Source of the DNA: Colwellia sp.
GTDB taxonomy: Bacteria > Pseudomonadota > Gammaproteobacteria > Enterobacterales > Alteromonadaceae
DNA length: 28,921 nucleotides
Direction: 5' to 3'
NCBI GenBank assembly: GCA_003521815.1
Contig: DPHE01000070.1
Span: 18,193 to 47,113, forward strand
Shown here: in pieces, positions 7,546 through 15,587 of the stretch
Layout of the letters: the number at the start of each line of letters is the position of its first letter
Position numbering within the stretch: position 1 is the stretch's first letter
The notes under the pieces: generated by a model
What the model was told of the DNA's origin: nothing
Databases searched by the model: none
What the model saw: the letters and a program-made list of their open reading frames with translations, nothing else
Position numbers and translations under genes: made by a program

Positions 7546-7666
7546 CACTCGTCGAAATCTATATATTCATTTAAGATATTTATCTCTCATTACGTCATCT
7601 AATAATTTACTGTGCTAGAATAGCGCCAATTTAGTTTTTTCCTCATTTAATACAAAGAATCTTTTA

Positions 7667-8755
7667 ATGAAATCGTCCGTTTACCAAAAGCTTGAAGTGC
7701 TAGTTGAGCGCTTTGAAGAAGTTCAAGCCTTATTATCTGATCCTGAAACTATTAGCAATCAAGATAAGTTTCGCACTTTATCTCAAGAATTTAAACGCTT
7801 AGATGAAGTCACTTCTGTGTTTAATCGCTATAAAAATGCAGAGGATGATTTTGCTACTGCAGAATCAATGCTCAAAGACGAAGACCCTGACATGCGCGAA
7901 ATGGCGCAAGAAGAATACAAAGACGCTAAAAAGGCGCTTGTAGGTTTAGCTGATGAACTGCAAATTCTATTACTACCTCGTGATCCAAATGATGATAATA
8001 ACTGTTTTATAGAAATACGTGCAGGCGCTGGCGGTGATGAAGCGGCTATTTTTGCTGGTGATTTATTTAGAATGTATAGCCGTTATGCAGAAAAGCAGGG
8101 TTGGAAAATTGAAATAATGAATTCCAACGAAAGCGAGCAGGGGGGCTATAAAGAAATAATCATGAAGGTTAACGGTGAAGGTGTGTTTGGTTTTATGAAA
8201 TTTGAATCAGGTGGCCATCGCGTACAACGCGTACCACAAACTGAGTCGCAAGGTCGAGTACACACATCGGCTTGTACCGTAGTGGTAATGCCTGAAATTC
8301 CTGAAGCCGATGCAATTGAAATTAATAAAGCTGATTTGAAAGTTGATACTTTCCGTGCTTCTGGGGCGGGTGGTCAGCATGTGAATAAAACTGATTCGGC
8401 TATTCGTATTACTCATATTCCAAGTGGCGTGGTGGTTGAGTGTCAAGATCAACGCTCACAGCATAAAAACCGTGCCCAAGCTATGTCTGTTTTACAAGCT
8501 CGCCTACAACAAGCTGAAGATGAAAAACGTCGTGGCGAAGAAGAATCATCACGCCGAAACTTAGTGGCTAGTGGTGATCGTTCTGAGCGTATTCGTACTT
8601 ATAACTTTCCACAAGGTCGTATGAGTGATCACCGTATCAACCTTACCTTGTATCGTTTAAATGAGATTATGGAAGGTAACGTGCAATTGATATTAGAGCC
8701 AATTATGCAAGAAAATCAAGCCGATTTACTGGCAGAGCTTGCAGAACAGCATTAA
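7667..8755 (+). CDS. prfA: Peptide chain release factor 1
   Basis: RF1 recognises UAA and UAG stop codons in the ribosomal A site and triggers peptide release. The 362-residue product has the RF1-type PxT codon-recognition motif as PQT (190-192) in HRVQRVPQTESQGR, and the catalytic GGQ (235-237) in RASGAGGQHVN; RF2 would have SPF. The GGQ glutamine is methylated by PrmC, encoded next. The ATG at 7667 begins the conserved MKSSVYQKLE segment; the ribosome binding site is weak. It follows hemA after 199 bases holding a long palindrome. Confidence 0.98.
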   Translation: MKSSVYQKLEVLVERFEEVQALLSDPETISNQDKFRTLSQEFKRLDEVTSVFNRYKNAEDDFATAESMLKDEDPDMREMAQEEYKDAKKALVGLADELQILLLPRDPNDDNNCFIEIRAGAGGDEAAIFAGDLFRMYSRYAEKQGWKIEIMNSNESEQGGYKEIIMKVNGEGVFGFMKFESGGHRVQRVPQTESQGRVHTSACTVVVMPEIPEADAIEINKADLKVDTFRASGAGGQHVNKTDSAIRITHIPSGVVVECQDQRSQHKNRAQAMSVLQARLQQAEDEKRRGEEESSRRNLVASGDRSERIRTYNFPQGRMSDHRINLTLYRLNEIMEGNVQLILEPIMQENQADLLAELAEQH

Positions 8756-8785
8756 TTGAGTAGTCTAAATTAAGTTGTATAGTAT

Positions 8786-9679
8786 TTGAATAAAAACCCT
8801 AAACACGTTCATTTGATTGGCGATAGCTCTATCGCCAATTTGACTGTTCAAGGACAACAGTTTTTGGCTGCAAGCTCTGATAGTGCCAAGCTTGATGTAG
8901 ATATTCTATTAAGCTTAGTGCTACAAAAAGCACGTAGCTATTTATTTACTTGGCCAGAAAAAAAGCTTAGTGATGAACAATTACTTGAGTTTATAAACCT
9001 GTTATCTCGTCGTGCAGAAGGTGAACCGATTGCTTATATAACCGGTGTAAAAGAGTTTTGGTCATTACCTTTTGCGGTGTCTAAAGCAACGCTAATTCCT
9101 CGACCTGATACTGAAACGCTAGTAGAACTGGTTCTTGATCTTTATAGTGATAACAAATCTATAACTTGTTTAGATTTAGGTACTGGTACAGGCGCAATAG
9201 CACTCGCATTAGCAAGTGAGAAGACAACGTGGAAAATTGATGCGATAGATTTTAATCATGAAGCGGTAGCGCTTGCTCAACACAATGCAAAAAACCTTAA
9301 CTTAACGCACGTACATATTTATCAAAGTGACTGGTTTGAGGGGATATCAAAAAATAACAAGTTTGATATTATCGTTTCAAATCCTCCTTATATTGATGGC
9401 GACGATATAAATTTAATCCAAGGCGATGTGCGTTTTGAACCTAAATCAGCTTTAGTTTCCACTGAACAAGGTTTAGCCGATATAAAGCATATTGCTAATA
9501 AAGCACGAAGCTTTTTAAATACTGATGGTAAGTTGTTTTTTGAACATGGCTTTGAACAAGGGCATTCTGTGAGAACAATATTGACTGATTTAGGTTATAA
9601 AAATGCGCAAACTAAACCAGACTTAAATGGGCATGAGCGTATCTCTTGGGCCATTTATTCTCGTCTTTCACTTACCTAA
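8786..9679 (+). CDS. prmC: Release factor glutamine methyltransferase PrmC
   Basis: PrmC methylates the glutamine of the GGQ motif of release factors using S-adenosylmethionine. In the longest form (297 residues) the N-terminal substrate-binding domain is followed by EFWSLPFAVSKATLIPRPDTE, DLGTGTGAIA (130-139, SAM binding) and NPPY (199-202, active site), then QGDVRFEP. The start is uncertain. TTG at 8786 has no ribosome binding site and makes the protein longer than E. coli PrmC (277). TTG at 8840 would give 279 residues; TTG at 8864 has AAGGA nine bases upstream and gives 271. A strong palindrome at 8816-8839 would lie outside the gene under the later starts. Confidence 0.94.
   Translation: MNKNPKHVHLIGDSSIANLTVQGQQFLAASSDSAKLDVDILLSLVLQKARSYLFTWPEKKLSDEQLLEFINLLSRRAEGEPIAYITGVKEFWSLPFAVSKATLIPRPDTETLVELVLDLYSDNKSITCLDLGTGTGAIALALASEKTTWKIDAIDFNHEAVALAQHNAKNLNLTHVHIYQSDWFEGISKNNKFDIIVSNPPYIDGDDINLIQGDVRFEPKSALVSTEQGLADIKHIANKARSFLNTDGKLFFEHGFEQGHSVRTILTDLGYKNAQTKPDLNGHERISWAIYSRLSLT
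8816..8839. repeat. 24-base hairpin-forming palindrome at the prmC start
   Basis: attggcgatag (8816-8826) and ctatcgccaat (8829-8839) are perfect reverse complements separated by two bases. The hairpin would form in the mRNA just after the possible TTG start at 8786 and directly before the alternative TTG at 8840. It probably affects prmC translation or the prfA/prmC balance, which is inference. Confidence 0.8.
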
Positions 9680-9713
9680 TGAATAGATAATTACAGTAAA
9701 TAGGAAAATTTTT

Positions 9714-10082
9714 ATGTTTAAACATCTTCACATGACTTTAGCTGTGCTTAGTATTAGTTTATTTACATTACGCTTTATATGGACCTTAGCAAATACATCG
9801 AGATTACAAGCTAAATGGATTAAAATAACGCCGCACATAGTTGATACTTTACTGTTGGCCTTTGGTGTCGTGATGGCTGTTCAATATTCAATTAACCCGA
9901 TTGAAAAATTATGGTTAGGCGAAAAATTACTCGCTGTAGTCGCTTATATATTTACCGGTTATTTCACCTTGAAACTTGCTCGTAATAAGCCAATGCAAAT
10001 TATTGGGTATTTAGGTGCGATGGGTTGGGTTATGCTAATAGTACGTTTAGCGATGACACGCGAACCGCTTTTCTTCGTCTAA
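9714..10082 (+). CDS. sirB2: SirB2 family membrane protein
   Basis: The 122-residue product is almost entirely hydrophobic, with about four membrane-spanning segments (roughly 5-25, 42-62, 70-90 and 97-115). It opens with the KHLHM segment typical of the SirB2/YchQ family. The biochemical role of the family is unknown. It sits between prmC and sirB1, the order seen in E. coli (ychQ-ychA), which supports the assignment more than the short sequence does. AGGAAA precedes the ATG at 9714 at suitable spacing. Probably co-transcribed with prmC and sirB1. Confidence 0.85.
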   Translation: MFKHLHMTLAVLSISLFTLRFIWTLANTSRLQAKWIKITPHIVDTLLLAFGVVMAVQYSINPIEKLWLGEKLLAVVAYIFTGYFTLKLARNKPMQIIGYLGAMGWVMLIVRLAMTREPLFFV

Positions 10083-10110
10083 TTCTTTAAGAAAAAGTAC
10101 ATAAATTGTT

Positions 10111-10947
10111 ATGAATACACTGTTATTATCTGAATTAAAATCAGACGAAAAAGATTTGTTAGAAACTTTAATACTGCTTGAAGAGCACATTTTTCAAGAC
10201 ATAGTATGCCAAGCTATAAAGCATGATATTACTCTAGTAGAACAATCGCTAGATCCGTTAGAAAAAATCATTGAGCAATGTCAGGCTGTAATCGCAGAAA
10301 TTGAGTCGCCATTAGAACAAGCAGAAGTTTTGCTTAATGAACTGTATTATCAGCACTTATTTATTGATAAGTATAAAAGTGTTTGGCCATTAGACTCATT
10401 TAAAGTGGCAATAAGCCTAAACCAACGATTAATGTCTCCTATGGTTAAGGCTGTACTTGTTTGTGAAATTATAAATGCTTGTGGTTTTGACACTGATTTA
10501 GTCTTTGTACCAACAAAAGTGATGGTAAGGATTTGTTGTGATGAGCAGCATGCTATTATTTTTGATGCCGTTACTGGAGAATCACTAGATTGGCATGAGC
10601 TTGATTTACGTTTAGATGATCTTGAAGGTGACCCTAGTCAGCATGAAATTACTAGTATGAACCGTCAGGCTATTTTAGTTGAACATCTTAGCGTATTAAA
10701 AACTGCATTAATTCGTGATCTAGTATTTGATAAAGCCTTGTTGTGTGTTGATTTATTACTGTCATTAAATCCTGACGATCCTCTGCAGCGACGTGATCGT
10801 GGTTTTTTGCTTCACCAATTAGATTGCTTTAAAGTAGCGGTTGATGATTATCGTTATTTTGTTGAACAATGCCCGAAAGACCCAGCGGCTCAATTACTGA
10901 AAATTCAACTTGATAACATCACATTAACTGAACCTACAATGCATTAA
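10111..10947 (+). CDS. sirB1: SirB1 family protein (transglutaminase-like and TPR)
   Basis: The 278-residue soluble protein resembles SirB1/YchA. Such proteins combine an N-terminal transglutaminase-like fold with a C-terminal tetratricopeptide part; here the repeat-like helices are near 200-270 (LLLSLNPDDPLQRRDRGFLL and DYRYFVEQCPKDPAAQ). The usual core segment is visible around NQRLMSPMVKAVLVCEIINA and a following FVPTKVMVRI. No enzymatic activity is established for the family, and I do not see a clear complete Cys-His-Asp triad. It starts 28 bases after sirB2. A remnant and a fresh promoter follow before kdsA, so it may be the last gene of this transcript. Confidence 0.85.
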   Translation: MNTLLLSELKSDEKDLLETLILLEEHIFQDIVCQAIKHDITLVEQSLDPLEKIIEQCQAVIAEIESPLEQAEVLLNELYYQHLFIDKYKSVWPLDSFKVAISLNQRLMSPMVKAVLVCEIINACGFDTDLVFVPTKVMVRICCDEQHAIIFDAVTGESLDWHELDLRLDDLEGDPSQHEITSMNRQAILVEHLSVLKTALIRDLVFDKALLCVDLLLSLNPDDPLQRRDRGFLLHQLDCFKVAVDDYRYFVEQCPKDPAAQLLKIQLDNITLTEPTMH

Positions 10948-10998
10948 CATTATTTGTATATAAGTTCATATAAATCATAAATGTTTTTAGGAGTTTAG

Positions 10999-11118
10999 AT
11001 GTCAGTAGCACCATTGACAATTACACTAATTACTAATGACACAATAGTCTTAGGGTATGCGTGAAGTACTTACATGGGATGGATTTGTGGTCAGTTGTTA
11101 CGAATTATTGGTAGTTAA
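10999..11118 (+). pseudogene. Remnant of a membrane protein gene (possibly DUF819)
   Basis: An ATG at 10999 preceded by AGGAG at five bases starts a frame of 21 codons (MSVAPLTITLITNDTIVLGYA) ending in TGA at 11062-11064. The same frame resumes as STYMGWICGQLLRIIGS and ends at TAA 11116-11118. Both halves look like protein. From memory, they resemble the two ends of DUF819 (YjcL-like) membrane proteins: LITND.xVLG at the start and LGYA.xTYxG near the end. The simplest reading is a gene that lost its middle, several hundred codons, and acquired a stop. The family name is not confirmed. The alternative is a genuine 21-residue peptide. Confidence 0.4.
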
Positions 11119-11245
11119 ATTTTTGTAAAGTTCATCTTGTTGCTGTATTACCCAATGTAGGGATCAAAAGTACTCATTGATAGTCATAAACTCCGTGCTT
11201 TTTCTTTGACATTGAATTATACAGCTTAAAGCTGAACTTTTACTT

Positions 11246-11254
11246 TGGTATATT
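11246..11254 (+). promoter_or_regulatory. Candidate extended -10 promoter for kdsA
   Basis: TGGTATATT contains an extended -10 element (TG, one base, TATATT) 54 bases before the kdsA ATG. The -35 position is weak (TTAAAG at 11226-11231). A perfect TTGACA at 11206-11211 has no -10 box at the right distance. Confidence 0.4.
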
Positions 11255-11307
11255 TTTAAAGAATGCTTTTTAAGGTTCTTTAGTATAACTTTTTATTTGG
11301 GAATATT

Positions 11308-12150
11308 ATGACAATTAAATCTGTTTCAGTTAATGGTATTGACGTGGCGAATGATAAGCCATTTGTGTTATTTGGCGGTATGAACGTGCTTGAGTCACGT
11401 GATTTAGCGATGAAAATTGCTGAACACTATGTTGAAGTTACACAAAAATTAAATATACCTTACGTGTTTAAAGCCTCTTTTGATAAAGCTAATCGTTCGT
11501 CTGTTCATTCTTATCGTGGTCCAGGCTTAGACGAAGGTTTAAAAATATTTGAAGAAATTAAGAACACTTTTAATGTGCCCATTATTACTGATGTTCATGA
11601 AACATATCAAGCTCAACCGGTCAGTGAAGTGGTTGATGTTATTCAATTACCTGCCTTTTTAGCAAGGCAAACTGATTTAGTGGTTGCGATGGCTAAAACC
11701 GGCGTAGTAATTAATGTAAAAAAACCACAATTTTTAGCCGCGCATGAAATGAAACATATTATTAACAAATTCGGTGAAGCGGGTAATGAAAATATTATTC
11801 TTTGCGAACGTGGCAGTTGTTATGGTTACAATAACCTTGTGGTTGATATGTTAGCAATGGATGAAATGCGACAATATGCACCCGTTATGTTTGATGCTAC
11901 TCACGCATTGCAAAAACCAGGAGGGCGCACTGACAGTGCTGACGGACGACGCGCACAAGCTGCTCAGTTAACGCGTAGCGGTATGGCTATTGGTATAGCG
12001 GGCTTGTTTATTGAAGCACACCCTGATCCCTCTATTGCTAAATGTGACGGACCTTGCGCTTTGCCACTTGACAAGTTAGAGCCCTATTTAGCGCAGATGA
12101 AAGCCATTGATGATTTAGTAAAAGGGTTCCCTCCCTTGGTAACAGATTAA
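11308..12150 (+). CDS. kdsA: 3-deoxy-8-phosphooctulonate synthase (KDO8P synthase)
   Basis: KdsA condenses phosphoenolpyruvate with arabinose 5-phosphate to Kdo-8-phosphate, the first dedicated step to the Kdo of lipopolysaccharide. The 280-residue product is full length. Motifs include FGGMNVLESRD, FKASFDKANRSS, SYRGPGLDEG, VINVKKPQFL, and the C-terminal TRSGMAIGIAGLFIEAHPDP segment. Asn26 in GGMNVLES, where metal-dependent enzymes have Cys, marks the metal-independent class. A GGGAA ribosome binding site precedes the ATG. In E. coli it also follows sirB1. A terminator-like hairpin follows at 12202. Confidence 0.98.
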   Translation: MTIKSVSVNGIDVANDKPFVLFGGMNVLESRDLAMKIAEHYVEVTQKLNIPYVFKASFDKANRSSVHSYRGPGLDEGLKIFEEIKNTFNVPIITDVHETYQAQPVSEVVDVIQLPAFLARQTDLVVAMAKTGVVINVKKPQFLAAHEMKHIINKFGEAGNENIILCERGSCYGYNNLVVDMLAMDEMRQYAPVMFDATHALQKPGGRTDSADGRRAQAAQLTRSGMAIGIAGLFIEAHPDPSIAKCDGPCALPLDKLEPYLAQMKAIDDLVKGFPPLVTD

Positions 12151-12201
12151 AAAATGACAATTATCTAATTCTTAGTGACAGTTTTTTGAATTCTACTCAA
12201 T

Positions 12202-12247
12202 CAAAGGGACGTAATATTTAAGTATTTCGCCCCTTTGTCATTTTGAT
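12202..12247 (+). terminator. Probable terminator after kdsA
   Basis: CAAAGGG (12202-12208) pairs with CCCTTTG (12231-12237), and the inside continues as an imperfect AT-rich stem. On the plus strand it is followed by a T-rich TCATTTTGATT. It lies about 50 bases after the kdsA stop codon. Confidence 0.65.
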
Positions 12248-12364
12248 TAGTAGGGATATTCAGTGCGCTTAATTTAAACTTTAATGCTGTGGTTAGTTAA
12301 CATGGTAGCGGCAGAGCAAAAGAACATTACTGATGGTCAGCTAAGTTAGTTTATGGAATGTACA

Positions 12365-13024
12365 ATGATTAGTACAATTGAAAATACAGTAGACAACCCT
12401 ATAGCACAAATTGTTTTTGCCCATGGTGCAGGTGCTGATATGTATCATGAATTTATGGTGCTAGTCAGCGAATTACTCAATAAAGCACATATTAATGTAG
12501 TGCGTTTTAATTTTCCTTTTATGGATAAAAGGATTGAATTGGGTAAGCGTTACCCACCAGATAGAATGCCAAAATTAATTGATTGTTATAAACATGTGAT
12601 TAATAACTTACCCACCAGTGACACTAATGAAGCTAGGCTGCCACTGTTTATAGGGGGTAAATCTATGGGGTCGCGTGTGGCGGCAACCATTGCCGCTGAT
12701 GATGATATAGCAATGCTTATACAAGGAGTTTTTTGTATAGGGTACCCATTTCACCCATCAAAAAAACCAGATAAACTTCGTTTAGAGCCATTACAAAATA
12801 CACAAAAGTCAGTACTTATTTTACAAGGCGATCGTGATACCTTGGGATCACAGGTTGAAATAGCGCAGTATGAGATGTCATCGTTATGTCATTGTATTTT
12901 TCTACCTGATGGCGATCACAGTTTAAAGCCACGGGTTAAGTCTGGCTATACTCATCAGCAACATATCGAAACTGCAGTGAGTGCCATTATTAAATTTATT
13001 CAAGAAGAAAGTTCTAATGATTAA
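12365..13024 (+). CDS. Alpha/beta hydrolase, KANL3/TEX30-like family
   Basis: The product of about 219 residues is a compact alpha/beta hydrolase. It has FAHGAGADMYHEFM (oxyanion region, 18-31), the nucleophile elbow GGKSMGS with Ser100, the acid loop LQGDRD (Asp156 or Asp158) and the catalytic His185 in DGDHSL. This architecture fits the uncharacterised bacterial relatives of KANL3/TEX30; the substrate is unknown. The ATG at 12365 has GGAA six bases upstream and fits better than the in-frame ATG at 12353, which has no ribosome binding site. Its end overlaps the start of ygdD, so the three genes to rlmM form a coupled unit. Confidence 0.85.
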   Translation: MISTIENTVDNPIAQIVFAHGAGADMYHEFMVLVSELLNKAHINVVRFNFPFMDKRIELGKRYPPDRMPKLIDCYKHVINNLPTSDTNEARLPLFIGGKSMGSRVAATIAADDDIAMLIQGVFCIGYPFHPSKKPDKLRLEPLQNTQKSVLILQGDRDTLGSQVEIAQYEMSSLCHCIFLPDGDHSLKPRVKSGYTHQQHIETAVSAIIKFIQEESSND

Positions 13025-13430
13025 AGAAATACAGAGTAAGAGCAGAATAATTAAATTTTTAATGATTTTTATTGGTGTTAGCGGTTGCTTTTCTGTACTA
13101 TTCGGCGCTTGGCTTGCCCATGGCGGACAAGCATTACCTATTGATGTGCAATCAAGGTTAAATACTGCATTGCAGTACCAGTTATTTCATACGCTGGCTT
13201 TGTTTGCAACACTGGTTTGGGCTATCACTAGCTCATCAGTTAAGGTACCCTCTAAAATATTGCTTAGTGCAGCTATTGGCTTTTTTGTCGGTATTTTGTG
13301 CTTTAGCGGCACTATTTATATCAAAACATTTTTCAGTTTTGCCCTTGTTGGTAAACTGACGCCATTTGGCGGAATATCATTGGCAATTGCTTGGTTGCTA
13401 TTGTCAATTGAAGGTAAAAACAACTTATGA
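13017..13430 (+). CDS. ygdD: DUF423 family inner-membrane protein
   Basis: The 137-residue product has four predicted membrane segments (about 13-33, 54-74, 82-104 and 113-130) and the family features GAWLAHG near the first segment and LQYQLFHTLAL after it. It matches the YgdD/DUF423 family, whose function is not established. The open frame extends back to 12981, but the ATG at 13017 overlaps the hydrolase stop codon, is preceded by AAGAAGAAAG, and begins the region typical of the family. Its own stop overlaps the rlmM start as ATGA. In E. coli ygdD is also directly followed by rlmM. Confidence 0.88.
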   Translation: MIKEIQSKSRIIKFLMIFIGVSGCFSVLFGAWLAHGGQALPIDVQSRLNTALQYQLFHTLALFATLVWAITSSSVKVPSKILLSAAIGFFVGILCFSGTIYIKTFFSFALVGKLTPFGGISLAIAWLLLSIEGKNNL

Positions 13431-14506
13431 CCTCTATCGTATTATATTGTCGTCCAGGTTTCGAAAAAGAGTGTGGGGCTGAAATTCAAGAAAAAGCTAC
13501 ATGGAATGAAATCTATGGCTATTTAGAGCTGAAAAAAAATGAAGGTGTGGTTCTTTTTCACTTACATGATCCTGCTCACGGGGAAGCGCTAATAAAGAAA
13601 CTCCCCCTTAAACGTCTTATTTTTACTCGTCAGTGGTTTGTAACACTTACTGATAAAATAGATTTACCCGATTACAATCGCGTTGAAGCCATCGTTGAAG
13701 TATTAGGCAGTGAATGGCAATATGATGATTTACGTATGGAAACGCCAGACACTAACGATGGCAAAGCGTTAAGTAAATTTTGTCGTAAACTTATTGTGCC
13801 TTTACGCCAAGGCTTACGTAAAGCTAAAGTGTTAACTGGAAAAAGTGATTCATTTAACCCAGAACAAGATGGTTCAGTATTACACGCGTTATTTTTAAGC
13901 GGACAAGAGGTTATTCTAGGTTATTCTTTAGCGCGAAACAGTTCACCACATGTTATGGGTATTCCACGTCTTAAGTTTCCTAGTCATGCGCCAAGTCGCT
14001 CTACGTTAAAGCTTGATGAAGCCTTTTTGTATTTTATTCCTCGAAATGAGTGGAACACACGATTAACGTCAGGTATGAATGCGGTTGATTTAGGCTCTGC
14101 ACCAGGAGGCTGGACATATCAACTGGTTCGTCGTGGAATGATGGTTACCGCTATTGATAATGGCCCTATGGCAGAATCTCTGATGGAAACTGGGCAAGTT
14201 AAACATAAAATGATGGATGGTTTTAAATACTTACCAGGGAAGCAAAATGTTTATTGGCTTGTTTGTGACATGATAGAAAAGCCACAGCGTGTTGCTAAGT
14301 TGATGAGCGAGTGGTTACTCAACGGTCATTGTAAAGAAGCCATGTTTAACTTAAAGCTACCGATGAAAGGGCGATATCAGCAAGTGGCTGGCGATCTACA
14401 AACAATGAAAGATGCTTTTAGTGAACATAATGTGAAATATGAGCTGTATGCTAAACACTTGTACTATGACCGTGAAGAAGTTACGGTGCATGCAAGACTA
14501 ATCTAG
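13427..14506 (+). CDS. rlmM: 23S rRNA (cytidine 2'-O) methyltransferase RlmM
   Basis: RlmM methylates the 2'-hydroxyl of C2498 of 23S rRNA (E. coli numbering) with S-adenosylmethionine during subunit assembly. The 359-residue protein has an N-terminal THUMP-like RNA-binding part (about 1-160) and a Rossmann methyltransferase domain with DLGSAPGGW (221-229) as SAM motif. A conserved LKLPMKGRY near residue 310 carries a lysine of the K-D-K-E catalytic set. The length is close to E. coli RlmM (366). The ATG sits in an ATGA overlap with the ygdD stop, indicating translational coupling. It ends before a bidirectional terminator shared with the convergent isocitrate dehydrogenase gene. Confidence 0.96.
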   Translation: MTSIVLYCRPGFEKECGAEIQEKATWNEIYGYLELKKNEGVVLFHLHDPAHGEALIKKLPLKRLIFTRQWFVTLTDKIDLPDYNRVEAIVEVLGSEWQYDDLRMETPDTNDGKALSKFCRKLIVPLRQGLRKAKVLTGKSDSFNPEQDGSVLHALFLSGQEVILGYSLARNSSPHVMGIPRLKFPSHAPSRSTLKLDEAFLYFIPRNEWNTRLTSGMNAVDLGSAPGGWTYQLVRRGMMVTAIDNGPMAESLMETGQVKHKMMDGFKYLPGKQNVYWLVCDMIEKPQRVAKLMSEWLLNGHCKEAMFNLKLPMKGRYQQVAGDLQTMKDAFSEHNVKYELYAKHLYYDREEVTVHARLI

Positions 14507-14519
14507 GTTATTCATTCTA

Positions 14520-14577
14520 AAAATAACTTGCTGCGAGTAATGTAAATACTCGTAGCAAGTTAACTCATTACTTTTTT
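14520..14577. terminator. Bidirectional terminator between rlmM and icd
   Basis: taacttgctgcgagta (14524-14539) and tactcgtagcaagtta (14547-14562) form a 16-bp stem with one G-T pair and a 7-base loop. On the minus strand it is followed directly by TTATTTTTAG; on the plus strand a T run lies at 14572-14577. It separates two convergent genes. Confidence 0.85.
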
Positions 14578-14579
14578 GC

Positions 14580-15587
14580 TTATAGTCTATCTAAAAGCGC
14601 TTCAGTGAAGTCAGTAGTACCATGAGTACCGCCTAAATCACGTGTAGTGCGATCACCACTGGCAATTACATCGGTTAGTGCTTTTCTAATTTTATCTGCT
14701 TGTTCACTCATTTCTAAGTATTCAAGCATTTGTAGTGCAGCTAAAATTACTGAGGTAGGGTTAGCTAAGTTTTTACCAGCAATATCTGGAGCGCTACCAT
14801 GAACGGCTTCAAAAATCGCACAATCTTCGCCAATATTAGCGCCTGGCGCCATGCCTAAGCCACCAACTAAACCAGCACACAAATCAGATAAAATATCACC
14901 AAAAAGGTTGGTAGTAACGATAACGTCGAATTGTTCAGGGTTCATCACTAACTGCATACAACAATTATCAACAATCATCTCTGTTGATTCAATCTCAGGA
15001 TAGCGTGCAGCAACTTCACGAGCAACTGTTAAAAATAAACCAGACGTTGATTTTAAAATGTTAGCTTTATGTACAGCGGTTACTTTTTTACGACCTTCTT
15101 TTCGTGCGGTTTCATAAGCAAAGGTTAATATTTTTTCAGCGCCATCACGTGTAATAATACTCATCGCTTCAGCTTGGGTACCATCTTCAGAAACCACTTG
15201 ACCAGCACCTGAATACATACCTTGAGTATTTTCTCGTACGGTTAAAATATCAATATTTTCATAGCGAGCTTTAGTACCTTTAAAAGAAAGTACTGGGCGT
15301 AAGTTAGCATATAATTTAAATTGCTTACGTAAAGTGACATTGATTGATGTAAACCCTTCACCTACCGGTGTTGTCAATGGACCTTTTAACGTAATTTTGT
15401 TTTTTTCGATAAGATCTAGTGTCTCTTGTGGTACTAAGTCACCATGGTTTTCTAACGCAGTTAAACCAGCATCAGCATATTCATAGTTAAAATTACAACC
15501 TGCTTTATCTAATACTTTAATTGTTGCTTCAATGATGCTTGGGCCAATACCGTCGCCTGGAATAACTGTGATGGTTTGATTGGTCAT
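14580..15587 (-). CDS. Isocitrate dehydrogenase, NAD-type
   Basis: The 335-residue protein belongs to the isocitrate/isopropylmalate dehydrogenase family. It has the N-terminal IPGDGIGP, the substrate motif SINVTLR (81-87), RENTQGMYSG, the metal-binding aspartates in TNLFGDILSDL, and HGSAPDIAGK near the C-terminus. SxNxxLR is the isocitrate signature. The Asp-Ile after SAP, where the E. coli NADP enzyme has Lys-Tyr, indicates NAD as cofactor. It should oxidise isocitrate to 2-oxoglutarate in the TCA cycle. Homoisocitrate or isopropylmalate dehydrogenase is less likely from the substrate motif. The ATG at 15587 has AAGGCA upstream. It stands alone between terminator and a 341-base upstream gap. 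Confidence 0.9.
   Translation of the reverse strand: MTNQTITVIPGDGIGPSIIEATIKVLDKAGCNFNYEYADAGLTALENHGDLVPQETLDLIEKNKITLKGPLTTPVGEGFTSINVTLRKQFKLYANLRPVLSFKGTKARYENIDILTVRENTQGMYSGAGQVVSEDGTQAEAMSIITRDGAEKILTFAYETARKEGRKKVTAVHKANILKSTSGLFLTVAREVAARYPEIESTEMIVDNCCMQLVMNPEQFDVIVTTNLFGDILSDLCAGLVGGLGMAPGANIGEDCAIFEAVHGSAPDIAGKNLANPTSVILAALQMLEYLEMSEQADKIRKALTDVIASGDRTTRDLGGTHGTTDFTEALLDRL

Larger units (their letters stand above)
10948..11307. other. Intergenic region between sirB1 and kdsA
   Basis: The 360 bases hold the remnant at 10999-11118 and the candidate kdsA promoter at 11246-11254. I see no terminator for sirB1 and no other coding signal. Confidence 0.6.

Noticed and set aside
11206..11211. 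Perfect TTGACA before kdsA as a -35 box
   Set aside because: There is no -10-like sequence at 16-18 bases; the nearby TATACA is only six bases away.
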